A stretch of 64,000 bases of DNA from Bacillota bacterium (GCA_023436065.1 JAEZKU010000062.1:6833-70832); one strand, 5' to 3'. Numbered from the stretch's first letter, positions 45,375 to 53,790 are shown. Notes: generated by a model from the letters alone, not told the origin. Numbers and translations are program-made.

Positions 45375-45383
45375 ATTATAGCA
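45375..45383 (-). promoter_or_regulatory. extended -10 promoter of the alarmone synthetase gene
   Basis: On the minus strand TGCTATAAT is an extended -10 (TGnTATAAT) with no good -35 at the normal distance. It lies 75 bases before the start codon. Confidence 0.5.
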
Positions 45384-45479
45384 TAAAAATATGAACATTT
45401 CTTGAAGTATTAAAAAACTTAATGAAAAATTAATGATTCCTTTACCGTAAGTTATTTTTAAAGAATTTCAAAAAATGTG

Positions 45480-45509
45480 TTGACAATTCAGTTAATTCAT
45501 GGCTATAAT
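45480..45509 (+). promoter_or_regulatory. strong sigma-A promoter of the exporter leader
   Basis: TTGACA (45480-45485), an 18-base spacer and TATAAT (45504-45509) are both perfect consensus boxes. A transcript would start near 45516, 30 bases before the small ORF. Confidence 0.8.
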
Positions 45510-45544
45510 ATTGGCAGACTATTACAGAAAGTGAGGTAAAACAT

Positions 45545-45640
45545 ATGTTTAATAACGTGAAACTAAGAGCTAGCGGAATGTACAACAAGTTCATACGGAA
45601 TTCTTTATATGATATTACCTCATGGATTCAAAAGGATTAG
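45545..45640 (+). CDS. 31-residue leader peptide candidate
   Basis: ATG at 45545 opens a 31-codon frame ending in TAG at 45640. GTGAGG lies eight bases upstream. The peptide begins MFNNVKLRASGMYNKFIRNS and ends ITSWIQKD; it is basic with several aromatic residues and no signal peptide. It lies between a perfect promoter and an intrinsic terminator, ahead of a BmrC/BmrD-type exporter. In Bacillus subtilis the analogous bmrB ORF controls bmrCD by ribosome-mediated attenuation. That role here is inference. It could instead be an independent small protein or chance frame in an RNA gene. Confidence 0.5.
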   Translation: MFNNVKLRASGMYNKFIRNSLYDITSWIQKD

Positions 45641-45715
45641 AATGTGATTTAATCCCGTCCCGACACGCTGCCAAAGGGATGGAGAGGATTGCGATAATAC
45701 TTTTTAGAGTGCTAT

Positions 45716-45748
45716 GCCGTGGTATTTATCATACCACGGCTTATTTTT
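45716..45748 (+). terminator. intrinsic terminator in the exporter leader
   Basis: GCCGTGGTAT (45716-45725) and ATACCACGGC (45731-45740) form a perfect 10-pair stem around TTATC, followed by TTATTTTTT. It is a textbook Rho-independent terminator located before, not after, the structural genes. Confidence 0.9.
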
Positions 45749-45917
45749 TGTCCTAATTACAAAAGATGACCGGTGGCAAGACATCCGATGGAATTAGTCT
45801 GTATTACAATGAAACAAAATGACGGTAATTGACACAACAAGTATAGCTTATGAGCAGATGAGGGAACTGCCATAAAGCAACAAATGCACAGAACGCTTGT
45901 TGGGAACAGGAGGAACT

Positions 45918-47687
45918 ATGAAAAAGCTATCACGTTATATTCTCAGATACTGGCATGCTTATGCTGCAGCTATTCTCTGTACCATCATAGCAGTATCTCT
46001 GGATATGGCTTCACCGCTGGTAACACAGCGGATTATTGATAATGTAATCGTCGGTGGGGAAATGGGTCTGCTGCCGAAATTACTTATCATTGTATTATTT
46101 ATTGGTATCGGAAGGTGCATCTTCCAGTATCTGAAGGAATTTATCTACGACTTGGTCAGTGCACGGATTATTGTAAACCTACGAAGAGATCTGTTCAACC
46201 ATATCCAAAGCCTGTCCTTAAGTTTTTTCGATAAGAACAATACAGGTGAACTCATGTCCCGCTTAAAGGACGATGTTGACCGCATCTGGGCTGCACTCGG
46301 CTATGTTAGTATGCTGATCATTGAAGTTATCATACATACAGGTATTGTTCTCTTCTGTATGTACAGACTCAGTCCGACGCTTGCTATCCTGCCGACAATC
46401 ATTCTGCCGATCATGGGTGGTCTTGCATTATTGATGGAGAAGAAGCTCGGTAAGATTTACGAGGCAATCAGTGAAGAGAATGCCCAGCTGAATACAGTGG
46501 CACAGGAAAATCTGGCCGGTGTACGTACCGTAAAAGCCTTTGCCAGAGAAAAGCATGAGATCGCAAAGTTCTTATCTCATAACAAACGTTATTACGATTT
46601 GAATATGCAACAATCTAAGGTTTTTATCAAGCTTTACCCGTATTTTCAGTTTGTGACGAAGCTGCTGCCGATGGCAGTGATTATGCTTGGCGGTTGCCAA
46701 GTGATCCAGGGTAATATTACGCTTGGTACCCTGGGTGCCTTTGCAGAGTATTCCATGAACATCGTATGGCCGATGGAAATGCTCGGATGGCTCTCGAATG
46801 ATTTTGCTTCAGCAATCGCTTCCGGTAAGAGAATCAAAAAAATATCTGCCGAGAAGCCTGTCATCACTGAGGCTGAAAAGCCTGTCCTGCTGGAGGAGGT
46901 CCAGGGTAATATCCGTTTTGAAGGGGTTTCCTTTACACTTGGTGAGAAGAATATCCTTTCAGATGTCAGCTTTGATTTAGCATCGGGAAAGACCATCGGC
47001 ATCATGGGTGCGACCGGTACAGGTAAGAGTTCCATCATCAATCTGTTGCAGCGTTTTTATGACACCAGTGAAGGTTCCATCTATCTTGACGGTGTTAATA
47101 TCCGTGAGTTGACCCTGCGTCAGCTTCGTAAGAGTATTTCGCTGGTGATGCAGGATGTGTTCCTGTTCTCGGATACCATCAATGAAAATGTCAAGATGGG
47201 AAATCGGAAGCTGCTCTGCGATGATGAAGTAATCCATGCTGCATCAGCGGCACAGGCAAGCGAATTCATCGAACGAATGGAGGATCAGTATGAAACCATC
47301 GTCGGCGAACGCGGTGTAGGTCTGTCCGGTGGTCAAAAGCAGCGAATTTCCATAGCACGTGCTTTGGCTAAGAAGACACCGGTTCTTGTATTCGATGATT
47401 CCACGTCAGCACTTGATATGGAGACGGAGCTTTTGATTCAGAAATCCCTGAATCAGATTGAGTCGACGAAGATTATCATTGCTCATCGTATCTCTGCTGT
47501 TCGCCATGCGGATGAAATCCTCATCCTGGAGGATGGCCGGATCGTAGAACGCGGTACCCATGAAAATCTGTTACAGAATAAAGGTTACTACTATAAAACA
47601 TATATGGCACAGTACGTAGACTATCTTGAATCTCAGAAAACCGGCAACACTGTGCCCGATGAAAGGAAGGTGGCAACATGTCAGTAA
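45918..47687 (+). CDS. ABC exporter subunit with degenerate catalytic site (BmrC-like)
   Basis: This 589-residue half-transporter has six membrane helices (about 15-300) and a nucleotide-binding domain. Walker A is GATGTGKSS and the signature is the canonical LSGGQKQR. Walker B is VLVFDDSTSALD, where the usual catalytic Glu is Asp. That replacement marks the degenerate-site subunit of heterodimeric multidrug exporters such as BmrC or TM287. The start at 45918 has AGGAGG upstream. Its last 10 bases overlap the start of the partner gene. Multidrug export is the likely role; the substrate is unknown. Confidence 0.92.
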   Translation: MKKLSRYILRYWHAYAAAILCTIIAVSLDMASPLVTQRIIDNVIVGGEMGLLPKLLIIVLFIGIGRCIFQYLKEFIYDLVSARIIVNLRRDLFNHIQSLSLSFFDKNNTGELMSRLKDDVDRIWAALGYVSMLIIEVIIHTGIVLFCMYRLSPTLAILPTIILPIMGGLALLMEKKLGKIYEAISEENAQLNTVAQENLAGVRTVKAFAREKHEIAKFLSHNKRYYDLNMQQSKVFIKLYPYFQFVTKLLPMAVIMLGGCQVIQGNITLGTLGAFAEYSMNIVWPMEMLGWLSNDFASAIASGKRIKKISAEKPVITEAEKPVLLEEVQGNIRFEGVSFTLGEKNILSDVSFDLASGKTIGIMGATGTGKSSIINLLQRFYDTSEGSIYLDGVNIRELTLRQLRKSISLVMQDVFLFSDTINENVKMGNRKLLCDDEVIHAASAAQASEFIERMEDQYETIVGERGVGLSGGQKQRISIARALAKKTPVLVFDDSTSALDMETELLIQKSLNQIESTKIIIAHRISAVRHADEILILEDGRIVERGTHENLLQNKGYYYKTYMAQYVDYLESQKTGNTVPDERKVATCQ

Positions 47688-49453
47688 ATGCCATCAAAGA
47701 AGACGAATATATAAAATCCGTCAGTAAGAAAACAACATTAATACGGCTGTTTCGCTATATGCTGGCTTACAAGGGGCCAATCCTCGCGGTAATCCTGATC
47801 ATGCTGACAACCGTTGCTATCTCTATTGTAAATCCTCTTTTGATTGATCAGGCCATTGACGTGCATATTGCGAACAAGGATATTCGCGGACTGATCAGAC
47901 TGGGGCTTTTCACGGCAGCACTGAATATCACCTTTGTCTTATTGGTAAAGCTTAGAATGTATCTTATGGCAAAGGTGTCCAACAACGTTTTATTAACAAT
48001 AAGACAGGAGCTTTATACCCACATCCAGAAGCTAAGCTTCAATTTCTTTGACAGCCGTCCGACAGGTAAGATCCTCGCGAGGATCATCGGTGATGTTAAC
48101 TCCCTAAAGGATGTATTATCCAATAGTGTGACCACCCTGATTCCTGATTTTATCACCATCTGTGCAGTTGTGGCTATTATGCTGGTGATCAATTGGAAGC
48201 TCGCGCTTGCCTCTCTGATATCCTTACCGCTTATGATGTTCGGTCTCTGGTTTATCCAGACACGCTCCCATAAGCGTTGGCAGCTCCATCGTAAGAAAAG
48301 CTCGAACCTGAATGCGTTTATTCATGAGGACTTATCCGGTATGCGAATAATCCAGAGCTTTACTGCAGAAGACGAGACCGGTGAAACCTTCGACCAGCTT
48401 TTGAAGGAGCATCGCGATTCATTCGTAAGTGCAGTCGTGCTAAATGATGCTTTTGGTTCCGTCATCGATTTCAGCTGGGGCCTCGGTATCATGTCACTGT
48501 ATTTTGTGGCAATCAGGCTGTTGGGTATCGGTACCGATAATGTGGGAACCATCATGGCTTTTGCCATGTACATCTCCATGTTCTGGCGTCCGATCATGAA
48601 CTTAAGTAATTTCTATAACCAATTGATTACAAACATTGCGGGTGCAGAAAGAATCTTTGATATCCTTGATACCAAGCCGGATATCACCGATTCCTCTAAT
48701 GTCAAGGAGCTTCCGGAAATCAAGGGCGAGGTTGTCTTTGATCATGTTTCCTTTGCCTATGATGCTGATACCAATGTGCTGAAGGATGTCAGTTTTCGCA
48801 TTAAGCCCGGTGAGACCATTGCCCTCGTTGGTCCTACCGGTGCCGGAAAGACGACGATTGTGAATCTGATCAGCCGCTTCTATGACGTACAGCAGGGTAA
48901 AATCTACATTGACGGGCATGATGTGAAAGAGGTTTCCATAGAGAGCCTCCGTAAGCAGATGGGTATCATGACACAGGATAACTTCCTGTTCTCCGGTACT
49001 GTTGCGGATAATATCCGTTATGGTAAGCTGGATGCAACGGATGAAGAAATCATTGCTGCTGCCAAGGCAGTCAATGCTCACGACTTTATCATGAAGATGG
49101 AGAAGGGTTATGAGACTGAGTTAAAAGAAAGAGGTGCCGGATTATCCATTGGACAGCGCCAGCTGCTGGCCTTTGCCAGAACTATGGTATCCATGCCGAA
49201 GATTCTTATTCTGGATGAAGCAACCTCCAGTATCGATACTCATACAGAGCTTTTGGTACAGCAGGGAATTGAGGCCTTGTTAAAGGGCAGGACTTCCTTT
49301 GTCATCGCACATCGTTTATCGACCATCAGTAAAGCTGATCGTATTTTTGTAATTGATGACGGTGGTATTCAGGAGGAGGGCAGCTCGGAAGAACTGCTGG
49401 CCAAGAAGGGTATATACTATAATCTTTATATGGCACAGTTTAAGAACATATAA
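47678..49453 (+). CDS. ABC exporter subunit with canonical Walker B (BmrD-like)
   Basis: This 591-residue half-transporter has the same six-helix plus nucleotide-binding layout. Walker A is GPTGAGKTT and Walker B is ILILDEATSSID with the catalytic Glu present. Its signature is LSIGQRQL, deviating from LSGGQ. Together with the partner's Glu-to-Asp change this gives one functional and one degenerate ATP site at the heterodimer interface, as in BmrCD and TM287/288. It overlaps the preceding gene by 10 bases and has its own GGAAGG site. A long hairpin follows. Confidence 0.92.
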   Translation: MSVNAIKEDEYIKSVSKKTTLIRLFRYMLAYKGPILAVILIMLTTVAISIVNPLLIDQAIDVHIANKDIRGLIRLGLFTAALNITFVLLVKLRMYLMAKVSNNVLLTIRQELYTHIQKLSFNFFDSRPTGKILARIIGDVNSLKDVLSNSVTTLIPDFITICAVVAIMLVINWKLALASLISLPLMMFGLWFIQTRSHKRWQLHRKKSSNLNAFIHEDLSGMRIIQSFTAEDETGETFDQLLKEHRDSFVSAVVLNDAFGSVIDFSWGLGIMSLYFVAIRLLGIGTDNVGTIMAFAMYISMFWRPIMNLSNFYNQLITNIAGAERIFDILDTKPDITDSSNVKELPEIKGEVVFDHVSFAYDADTNVLKDVSFRIKPGETIALVGPTGAGKTTIVNLISRFYDVQQGKIYIDGHDVKEVSIESLRKQMGIMTQDNFLFSGTVADNIRYGKLDATDEEIIAAAKAVNAHDFIMKMEKGYETELKERGAGLSIGQRQLLAFARTMVSMPKILILDEATSSIDTHTELLVQQGIEALLKGRTSFVIAHRLSTISKADRIFVIDDGGIQEEGSSEELLAKKGIYYNLYMAQFKNI

Positions 49454-49465
49454 GTATATAGACAA

Positions 49466-49548
49466 AGCTGTTAATGTATACTACTACGGAACAGATCAGG
49501 AAAACTTTATCATGATCTGCTTCCGGATTTTAGTACACATTAACAGCT
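49466..49548. terminator. long hairpin after the ABC exporter genes
   Basis: AGCTGTTAATGT (49466-49477) pairs with ACATTAACAGCT (49537-49548), and pairing continues inward imperfectly through TACTA, CGGA and CAGATCA/TGATCTG. The arms total about 30 bases each, longer than a normal terminator. It may end transcription for both convergent genes. Confidence 0.6.
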
Positions 49549-49567
49549 CTATTCTTAGTAACCAATA

Positions 49568-49822
49568 TTATTTGAATGTATAATAGAACTCCTTCAATTC
49601 TGCTTTTATCTCCGGCGAAAGTTCACTTTTTCTGATTTTTTGGATAGCACCCTCCAACCCATATAATCTGTTAACACAGGCCGAGGGATCGATCTCCCTG
49701 ATCTTAAGCCAGGCCTGCCTGCTTCCGGCTTCCTTTAACTGTTCATAGGATGTTATATTTACCTGATTCAGCTGTTTCTCTGTTTCTATCCCGATATTGG
49801 GAAGCTCATTTAATTCTCCCAT
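49568..49822 (-). CDS. TfoX C-terminal-domain protein
   Basis: This 84-residue protein matches the stand-alone TfoX C-terminal domain: LPNIGIETEKQLNQVNITSY at the N-terminus is the helix-hairpin-helix-like part, followed by AWLKIREIDPSACVNRLYGL EGAIQ. TfoX/Sxy regulates competence in Gram-negative bacteria, but the isolated C-terminal domain in Firmicutes has no established role. It lies 30 bases after the CMD-family gene on the same strand, so the two may be co-transcribed. GGAGG precedes the ATG. Confidence 0.88.
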   Translation of the reverse strand: MGELNELPNIGIETEKQLNQVNITSYEQLKEAGSRQAWLKIREIDPSACVNRLYGLEGAIQKIRKSELSPEIKAELKEFYYTFK

Positions 49823-49852
49823 TCTCTGCCTCCAGTCATATCAACCTATATA

Positions 49853-50167
49853 CTAATTCTCTTCCGTATAGCTATGAATCGCTGCTGCAAAGGCTTCCGC
49901 CAATCTTATACCGCATAAAGGAAGACCAACCAGCACTGCGCTTTTCACTTCCTCAAGGGTAGAACCCAATTCCTTTGCCTGTTTCACGTGATAGGATATT
50001 CCTCCTGCCATCTGAAGGGCAGAAAGCACAGCAATATAAGCTAATTCATGTGTCTTTGCATCTAAAGCACTTACCTCTGCCGACTTGAAGATTGTCCCCA
50101 TGAGTGCTTGTCCGACTCCGTTTGATTCCTCCAGAAATATTTGAAAATCACTGGTTACTTTTTTCAT
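49853..50167 (-). CDS. carboxymuconolactone decarboxylase-family protein
   Basis: This 104-residue all-helical protein has the CMD/AhpD fold pattern (KTHELAYIAVLSALQMAGGISYHVKQAKELG, positions 38-68). In AhpD-type enzymes a CxxC sits before the conserved His; here that place reads GISYH with no Cys, so a thiol peroxidase-type activity is unlikely. It resembles the Cys-lacking CMD group. It is preceded by AAGGAG and follows the sigma-factor gene by 75 bases. Confidence 0.85.
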   Translation of the reverse strand: MKKVTSDFQIFLEESNGVGQALMGTIFKSAEVSALDAKTHELAYIAVLSALQMAGGISYHVKQAKELGSTLEEVKSAVLVGLPLCGIRLAEAFAAAIHSYTEEN

Positions 50168-50242
50168 AAAAAAACTCCTTTCTATTTTTCGTTCTATTAC
50201 TATAGATGCATAAAAAACAGAAAGGATACGTTTTCAAAATAA

Positions 50243-51001
50243 TTATTTTAATATGTCGATTACTCTTTGATACCAACCTATGCCCGGTTTTTTCTCCGGC
50301 ATATTGGCATAGAGGTATTTTATCTTCCTACGAACCTCCGGGCTGAACCGGTAATTCTTTTCCCTGTAATCCAAAGCTTCAACAAGCTCCTTCGTCCGAC
50401 TCTGAAGGTTCTCCCTGTTTTGCGCAAATTCGATCCATGCTTTACAGCTGCAGGGATTTTGCATATTCAGCAGGTTACAATGACCTAAGAAAAAGGAATC
50501 AATATTCATACGTGCGCGATACAGTAGTCCTTTTGCTGCAGTTACAGAGGTATCCAATAGACAAGCCGCATCCTTGATACTCATCCCGTACATATCCACC
50601 AGAGAAAACATGATGCGCTGGTTTAGCGTAAGCTTACGAACCATCGCTAAGAAACAGCCGTTTTGAAGCTCTTTGATTTCTTCCTCCACAAGAATCTCAT
50701 CCTCCGGCCCGGGAAAAACCTCTCTTAGGACAGCTCCCTCCTGTTCCAGAAGCTCGAACTCCTCCATCAGCTCTTCCTGATACCTTCCGGTCTTGCGAAT
50801 TTTCATCAGGAACTGGCGATAGCAGATGCTATGCAACCATTGCCTTACGGCCCCTTCGTCTCTTAACTCCTCCAGATGCCTCCAGGCATTAATGAAGGTC
50901 TCCTGCATCAGATCCTCCGCATCCTTTGGATGACAGGATAGTCTTAACGCATAATTATATACAGAGGTACCATACTCCTTGATCAGCCGCTCTATCTCCA
51001 T
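50243..51001 (-). CDS. ECF-type RNA polymerase sigma factor with C-terminal extension
   Basis: Residues 1-90 are a sigma region 2 (SCHPKDAEDLMQETFINAWRH) and about 115-170 a region 4 (LTLNQRIMFSLVDMYGMSIKDAA). The remaining 80 residues form an extension with a Cys cluster (CNLLNMQNPCSC) and basic helices; they could be a metal-binding or anti-sigma-like regulatory tail. No anti-sigma gene is adjacent. It starts 10 bases after the DUF3021 gene and is probably part of the ABC/LytTR operon. Target promoters are not known. Confidence 0.85.
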   Translation of the reverse strand: MEIERLIKEYGTSVYNYALRLSCHPKDAEDLMQETFINAWRHLEELRDEGAVRQWLHSICYRQFLMKIRKTGRYQEELMEEFELLEQEGAVLREVFPGPEDEILVEEEIKELQNGCFLAMVRKLTLNQRIMFSLVDMYGMSIKDAACLLDTSVTAAKGLLYRARMNIDSFFLGHCNLLNMQNPCSCKAWIEFAQNRENLQSRTKELVEALDYREKNYRFSPEVRRKIKYLYANMPEKKPGIGWYQRVIDILK

Positions 51002-51011
51002 ACACTCTTAC

Positions 51012-51449
51012 CTACTCTTCCTTCTCTTCCTCAGGATAGATCTTTCGAAGTCTCCGGTTGATGTAATCGGCTTCTTTTTCGGATTGCTTAAACATCACAA
51101 AGCAGACACCGAAATATACGGTACCTATCATTAACAGCAAGACGATCGGCTGTATGACACTCTGAATATTCATCCAATCGCAGACGATTGCGGTACCCAT
51201 TACGACAAAACAGATATAGAAAAAATGAATAATTTGCCGGAGCTTCATCTTATTCTTATCGAGTTCCTTCTTCGATACAAATAATATTGAACCAATTGCA
51301 GATATTGCGGACATGGCAATTACCTGCCAGAGAAGTGCGTTAGAGAACTGATCCTCCGGGAAGAAAATGGTAGTGAATAGTGCTGTACTGAGTATACTGC
51401 CCGCCAAAACATAGACAAAGGTTAGAAAAATCCATTTTAACGTATTCAT
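51012..51449 (-). CDS. DUF3021 membrane protein
   Basis: This 145-residue protein has four predicted membrane helices (about 5-25, 40-60, 73-93 and 100-120) and a charged tail ending EEEKEE. DUF3021 proteins are almost always encoded next to LytTR-type DNA-binding proteins, forming LytTR regulatory systems where the membrane partner inhibits the regulator. The LytTR gene lies 13 bases upstream in the same operon. Inhibition of LytTR by this protein is known for related systems and inferred here. Confidence 0.88.
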   Translation of the reverse strand: MNTLKWIFLTFVYVLAGSILSTALFTTIFFPEDQFSNALLWQVIAMSAISAIGSILFVSKKELDKNKMKLRQIIHFFYICFVVMGTAIVCDWMNIQSVIQPIVLLLMIGTVYFGVCFVMFKQSEKEADYINRRLRKIYPEEEKEE

Positions 51450-51462
51450 ATCTTCTGCCTCC

Positions 51463-51900
51463 CTACAGACCTAATTTATTCTTCAAATTCGGAACATATT
51501 GCCTGGATATAATTACCTTTTCTCCGTTGAACAACAAGGCCTCGAAACGGCCTGAATAAGCCGGACTGATGCTTTTTATTTTAGAAACATTCAGAATAAT
51601 TGACTTTGATGCCCGGATATAGTTCGTATTCTTATATTCTTCTTCTATTTCATAGAGCTTCAGCTTCGTCTCATAGACATTTTGCTTGCAATACATGAAT
51701 ACCTTATTATCCACACCTTCAAAATAATAAACACTGGACGGCTCAACCATCGTGATATTTCCATCCTTCACCCCAGCAAGCTTCTTCTGCCCAAGCTTTA
51801 GATCGGATAAAAGCTTAAGTATATTTTCATCCATCTCCTTGCAATGAATGATAATCTGTTCCTCTTCTCCGGGTTTACAATCTTCGATGATAATCTTCAT
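51463..51900 (-). CDS. LytTR-family DNA-binding regulator without receiver domain
   Basis: The 145-residue protein lacks a receiver domain; residues 1-45 form a small N-terminal part and 50-145 a LytTR domain (SSVYYFEGVDNKVFMYC, YIRASKSIILNVSKIKSI, GEKVIISRQYVPNLKNKL). The start at 51900 has GGAG upstream and fits MKIIIEDC; an upstream in-frame extension is unlikely. It stands between an ABC-2 permease gene and DUF3021. Autoregulation of the operon is typical for such systems and inferred. Confidence 0.9.
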   Translation of the reverse strand: MKIIIEDCKPGEEEQIIIHCKEMDENILKLLSDLKLGQKKLAGVKDGNITMVEPSSVYYFEGVDNKVFMYCKQNVYETKLKLYEIEEEYKNTNYIRASKSIILNVSKIKSISPAYSGRFEALLFNGEKVIISRQYVPNLKNKLGL

Positions 51901-51956
51901 ACAAATCTCCATTCTTATGAATACCTGTATTAAGCATAAGCTCTGCTGCATATGGA

Positions 51957-52868
51957 TTAACGACTCATCACATTTCTCTTTTTCTGCAGAACTGCTGCTA
52001 TGCTTATAAAGATTATACCACTAATTACCATAAAAGCCACCTGAAATGTATCGGATAACACCTTATCCTGATACAATATGGTCATACCCATATACTCCTT
52101 ATATCCACTGATCATCTGCTCCGGACAATTGGAGAAGGTCGTGCTTAAAATCTCCTCCGTAAATATTGAGCGCATAAAGGAGCAGCCATGAAACAGGGGG
52201 AAGCACTTTAGCACACTTTGGACCTTTTCCGGAAGCATGCCTATCGGAAGATAAATTCCTGCCAAAAAGCCTACCAGGGTTCCGATAATTGTGCTCACTG
52301 CACCGAAGGCACTCTGGCTGTGTATGAAATTCGCAATCAGGAAAACCATTGTTGCTGAAGTAAAGACATTTATAACAATATATAGAAGAACCTTTCCCAA
52401 TGCGGCTGCAGACAGGACCGTGCCGCCTGTCAATCCAATATATATTTCCCCGATCACCACGGTCAGTACGCACATAATGATACCCATGATAAATGCCGCA
52501 GAAACATAGCTTAGTACAAATACTCCCCTCTTTACCGGAGCAACAAAGAAGCTGGAAAGTCTTTTCTGTGCCTCATCCTCTACCATAATACCAACCATGC
52601 TTAATGTGATTGTAACTGAATTCACCACCACGATTCCGGCTAAAGTCCAAAGCATAACCAGTTGTTCTGCATTGCCCCTGTCCGTTGCTGCATCTCTGGT
52701 TCCGCCGTATTGCTTCAGTAGGTCTACCACTTCGTCCGCATTCATTTTTCCTAAGAACACTACCATCAGACCAATGATAATTAACATGGATAACAGGGAA
52801 AAGAATACATTGGATCTGTCCCTGACATAGACTAAAATATTGCGTTTAATTAAGCGTAATAATATCAT
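51957..52868 (-). CDS. ABC-2-type transporter permease
   Basis: The 303-residue membrane protein has six predicted helices, one N-terminal and five after residue 70, with a large first extracytoplasmic loop. The pattern EDEAQKRLSSFFVAPVKRGV is the conserved ABC-2 coupling-helix region. It pairs with the ATPase gene 13 bases upstream. Substrate cannot be told; LytTR-DUF3021-linked ABC systems often confer peptide or antibiotic tolerance. The start codon has a good ribosome-binding site (GGAGGAAGAATG). Confidence 0.9.
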   Translation of the reverse strand: MILLRLIKRNILVYVRDRSNVFFSLLSMLIIIGLMVVFLGKMNADEVVDLLKQYGGTRDAATDRGNAEQLVMLWTLAGIVVVNSVTITLSMVGIMVEDEAQKRLSSFFVAPVKRGVFVLSYVSAAFIMGIIMCVLTVVIGEIYIGLTGGTVLSAAALGKVLLYIVINVFTSATMVFLIANFIHSQSAFGAVSTIIGTLVGFLAGIYLPIGMLPEKVQSVLKCFPLFHGCSFMRSIFTEEILSTTFSNCPEQMISGYKEYMGMTILYQDKVLSDTFQVAFMVISGIIFISIAAVLQKKRNVMSR

Positions 52869-52881
52869 TTCATTCTTCCTC

Positions 52882-53790
52882 CTATAAATTCTTTCCTGTC
52901 ACATTCAAAAATACATCATCCATGGTTCCCTGAACCACCTCAAAGGATTTCAGATTCCCTCGCAGCTTATTCAGTACCTCTAAACCGAACATGGAATCCG
53001 GGATAGCTACCCGGATATGATTGCTTCTATGTTCAAAGCTAAGCTTCTCCTCCAATAAGCTTCTGGAAAGCTCTTCTTTGTCTTCCGGTACCAGCTTCAA
53101 TATATCCTGGGCATATTTTTTCTTTAATTCTGAAGGCGTACCATCCGCTACAAGCTTACCGCCCTCCATGATGGAGACATACTGTGCCTTTGCTGCCTCC
53201 TCCATGTAGTGGGTTGTCAGAAAGACCGTCATCCCTTCTTCTTTTCTCAGCTTTTCTATACTCTCCCATACATTCTGTCTGGTCTGGGGATCAAGTCCTG
53301 TGGTAGGTTCATCCAAAAACAGCACTTCTGGCCGATTCATCAATGCCTTCGCGATTTCACATCTTCTCTTCTGTCCGCCGGAAAGCTTACGAAACTGCCT
53401 GTGCAGTAATTCTTCAATATCCAGAACATCACATACATAATTCAGATTCTCGCGCAGGGATTTCGTGCTGCTGTCATATAAGGAGGCTCTAACCATCAGA
53501 TTCTCCTTGATTGTTAACCGCTCGTCAAGCGTATTTTCCTGAAATACCACTCCGATTTTACTCCTGATTTTCCGATCTTCTTTGCCCAGACGGTAACCGC
53601 AGATAGTAGCTTCTCCCTCGGTTCTGTCTAATAAAGTACATAACATATTTATGGTTGTAGATTTTCCTGCACCATTAACTCCAAGAAAGCCGTAAAGCTG
53701 CCCTTTCTTCACACGAAAGCTAATGTCATCCACAGCCTTGACTTCTTTAAAATGCTTTTTTAAGTGATTTACTTCAATAACGTTTTCCAT
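52882..53790 (-). CDS. ABC transporter ATP-binding protein (ABC-2 export type)
   Basis: This 302-residue ATPase has Walker A GVNGAGKSTTINML, signature LSGGQKRRCEIAKAL, Walker B EVLFLDEPTTGLDPQTRQ and an H-loop in FLTTHYMEEA. The C-terminal domain of about 80 residues is of the DrrA/CcmA-like type. The start is set at 53790 (MENVIEVNHLKKHF) with TTGGAGG upstream, rather than an earlier in-frame codon. It is the first gene of a five-gene run: ATPase, permease, LytTR, DUF3021, sigma factor. Confidence 0.93.
   Translation of the reverse strand: MENVIEVNHLKKHFKEVKAVDDISFRVKKGQLYGFLGVNGAGKSTTINMLCTLLDRTEGEATICGYRLGKEDRKIRSKIGVVFQENTLDERLTIKENLMVRASLYDSSTKSLRENLNYVCDVLDIEELLHRQFRKLSGGQKRRCEIAKALMNRPEVLFLDEPTTGLDPQTRQNVWESIEKLRKEEGMTVFLTTHYMEEAAKAQYVSIMEGGKLVADGTPSELKKKYAQDILKLVPEDKEELSRSLLEEKLSFEHRSNHIRVAIPDSMFGLEVLNKLRGNLKSFEVVQGTMDDVFLNVTGKNL

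Larger units (their letters stand above)
45516..45917 (+). promoter_or_regulatory. leader region of the ABC exporter operon (candidate attenuator)
   Basis: In order, this holds a 31-codon ORF, a G/C-richer imperfect hairpin (AATCC-CG-TCCC at 45651-45661 with GGGA...GGATT at 45676-45690), an intrinsic terminator and about 170 bases without a strong second promoter before the exporter start at 45918. Exporter transcription would therefore depend on readthrough unless a weak promoter exists (TTGACA near 45828 lacks a -10 at proper spacing). I did not find an obvious antiterminator by eye. Confidence 0.5.

Noticed and set aside
45828..45860. TTGACA as a second promoter for the exporter
   Set aside because: No -10 box occurs at 16-18 bases; the nearest TATAGC is only about 12 bases away.
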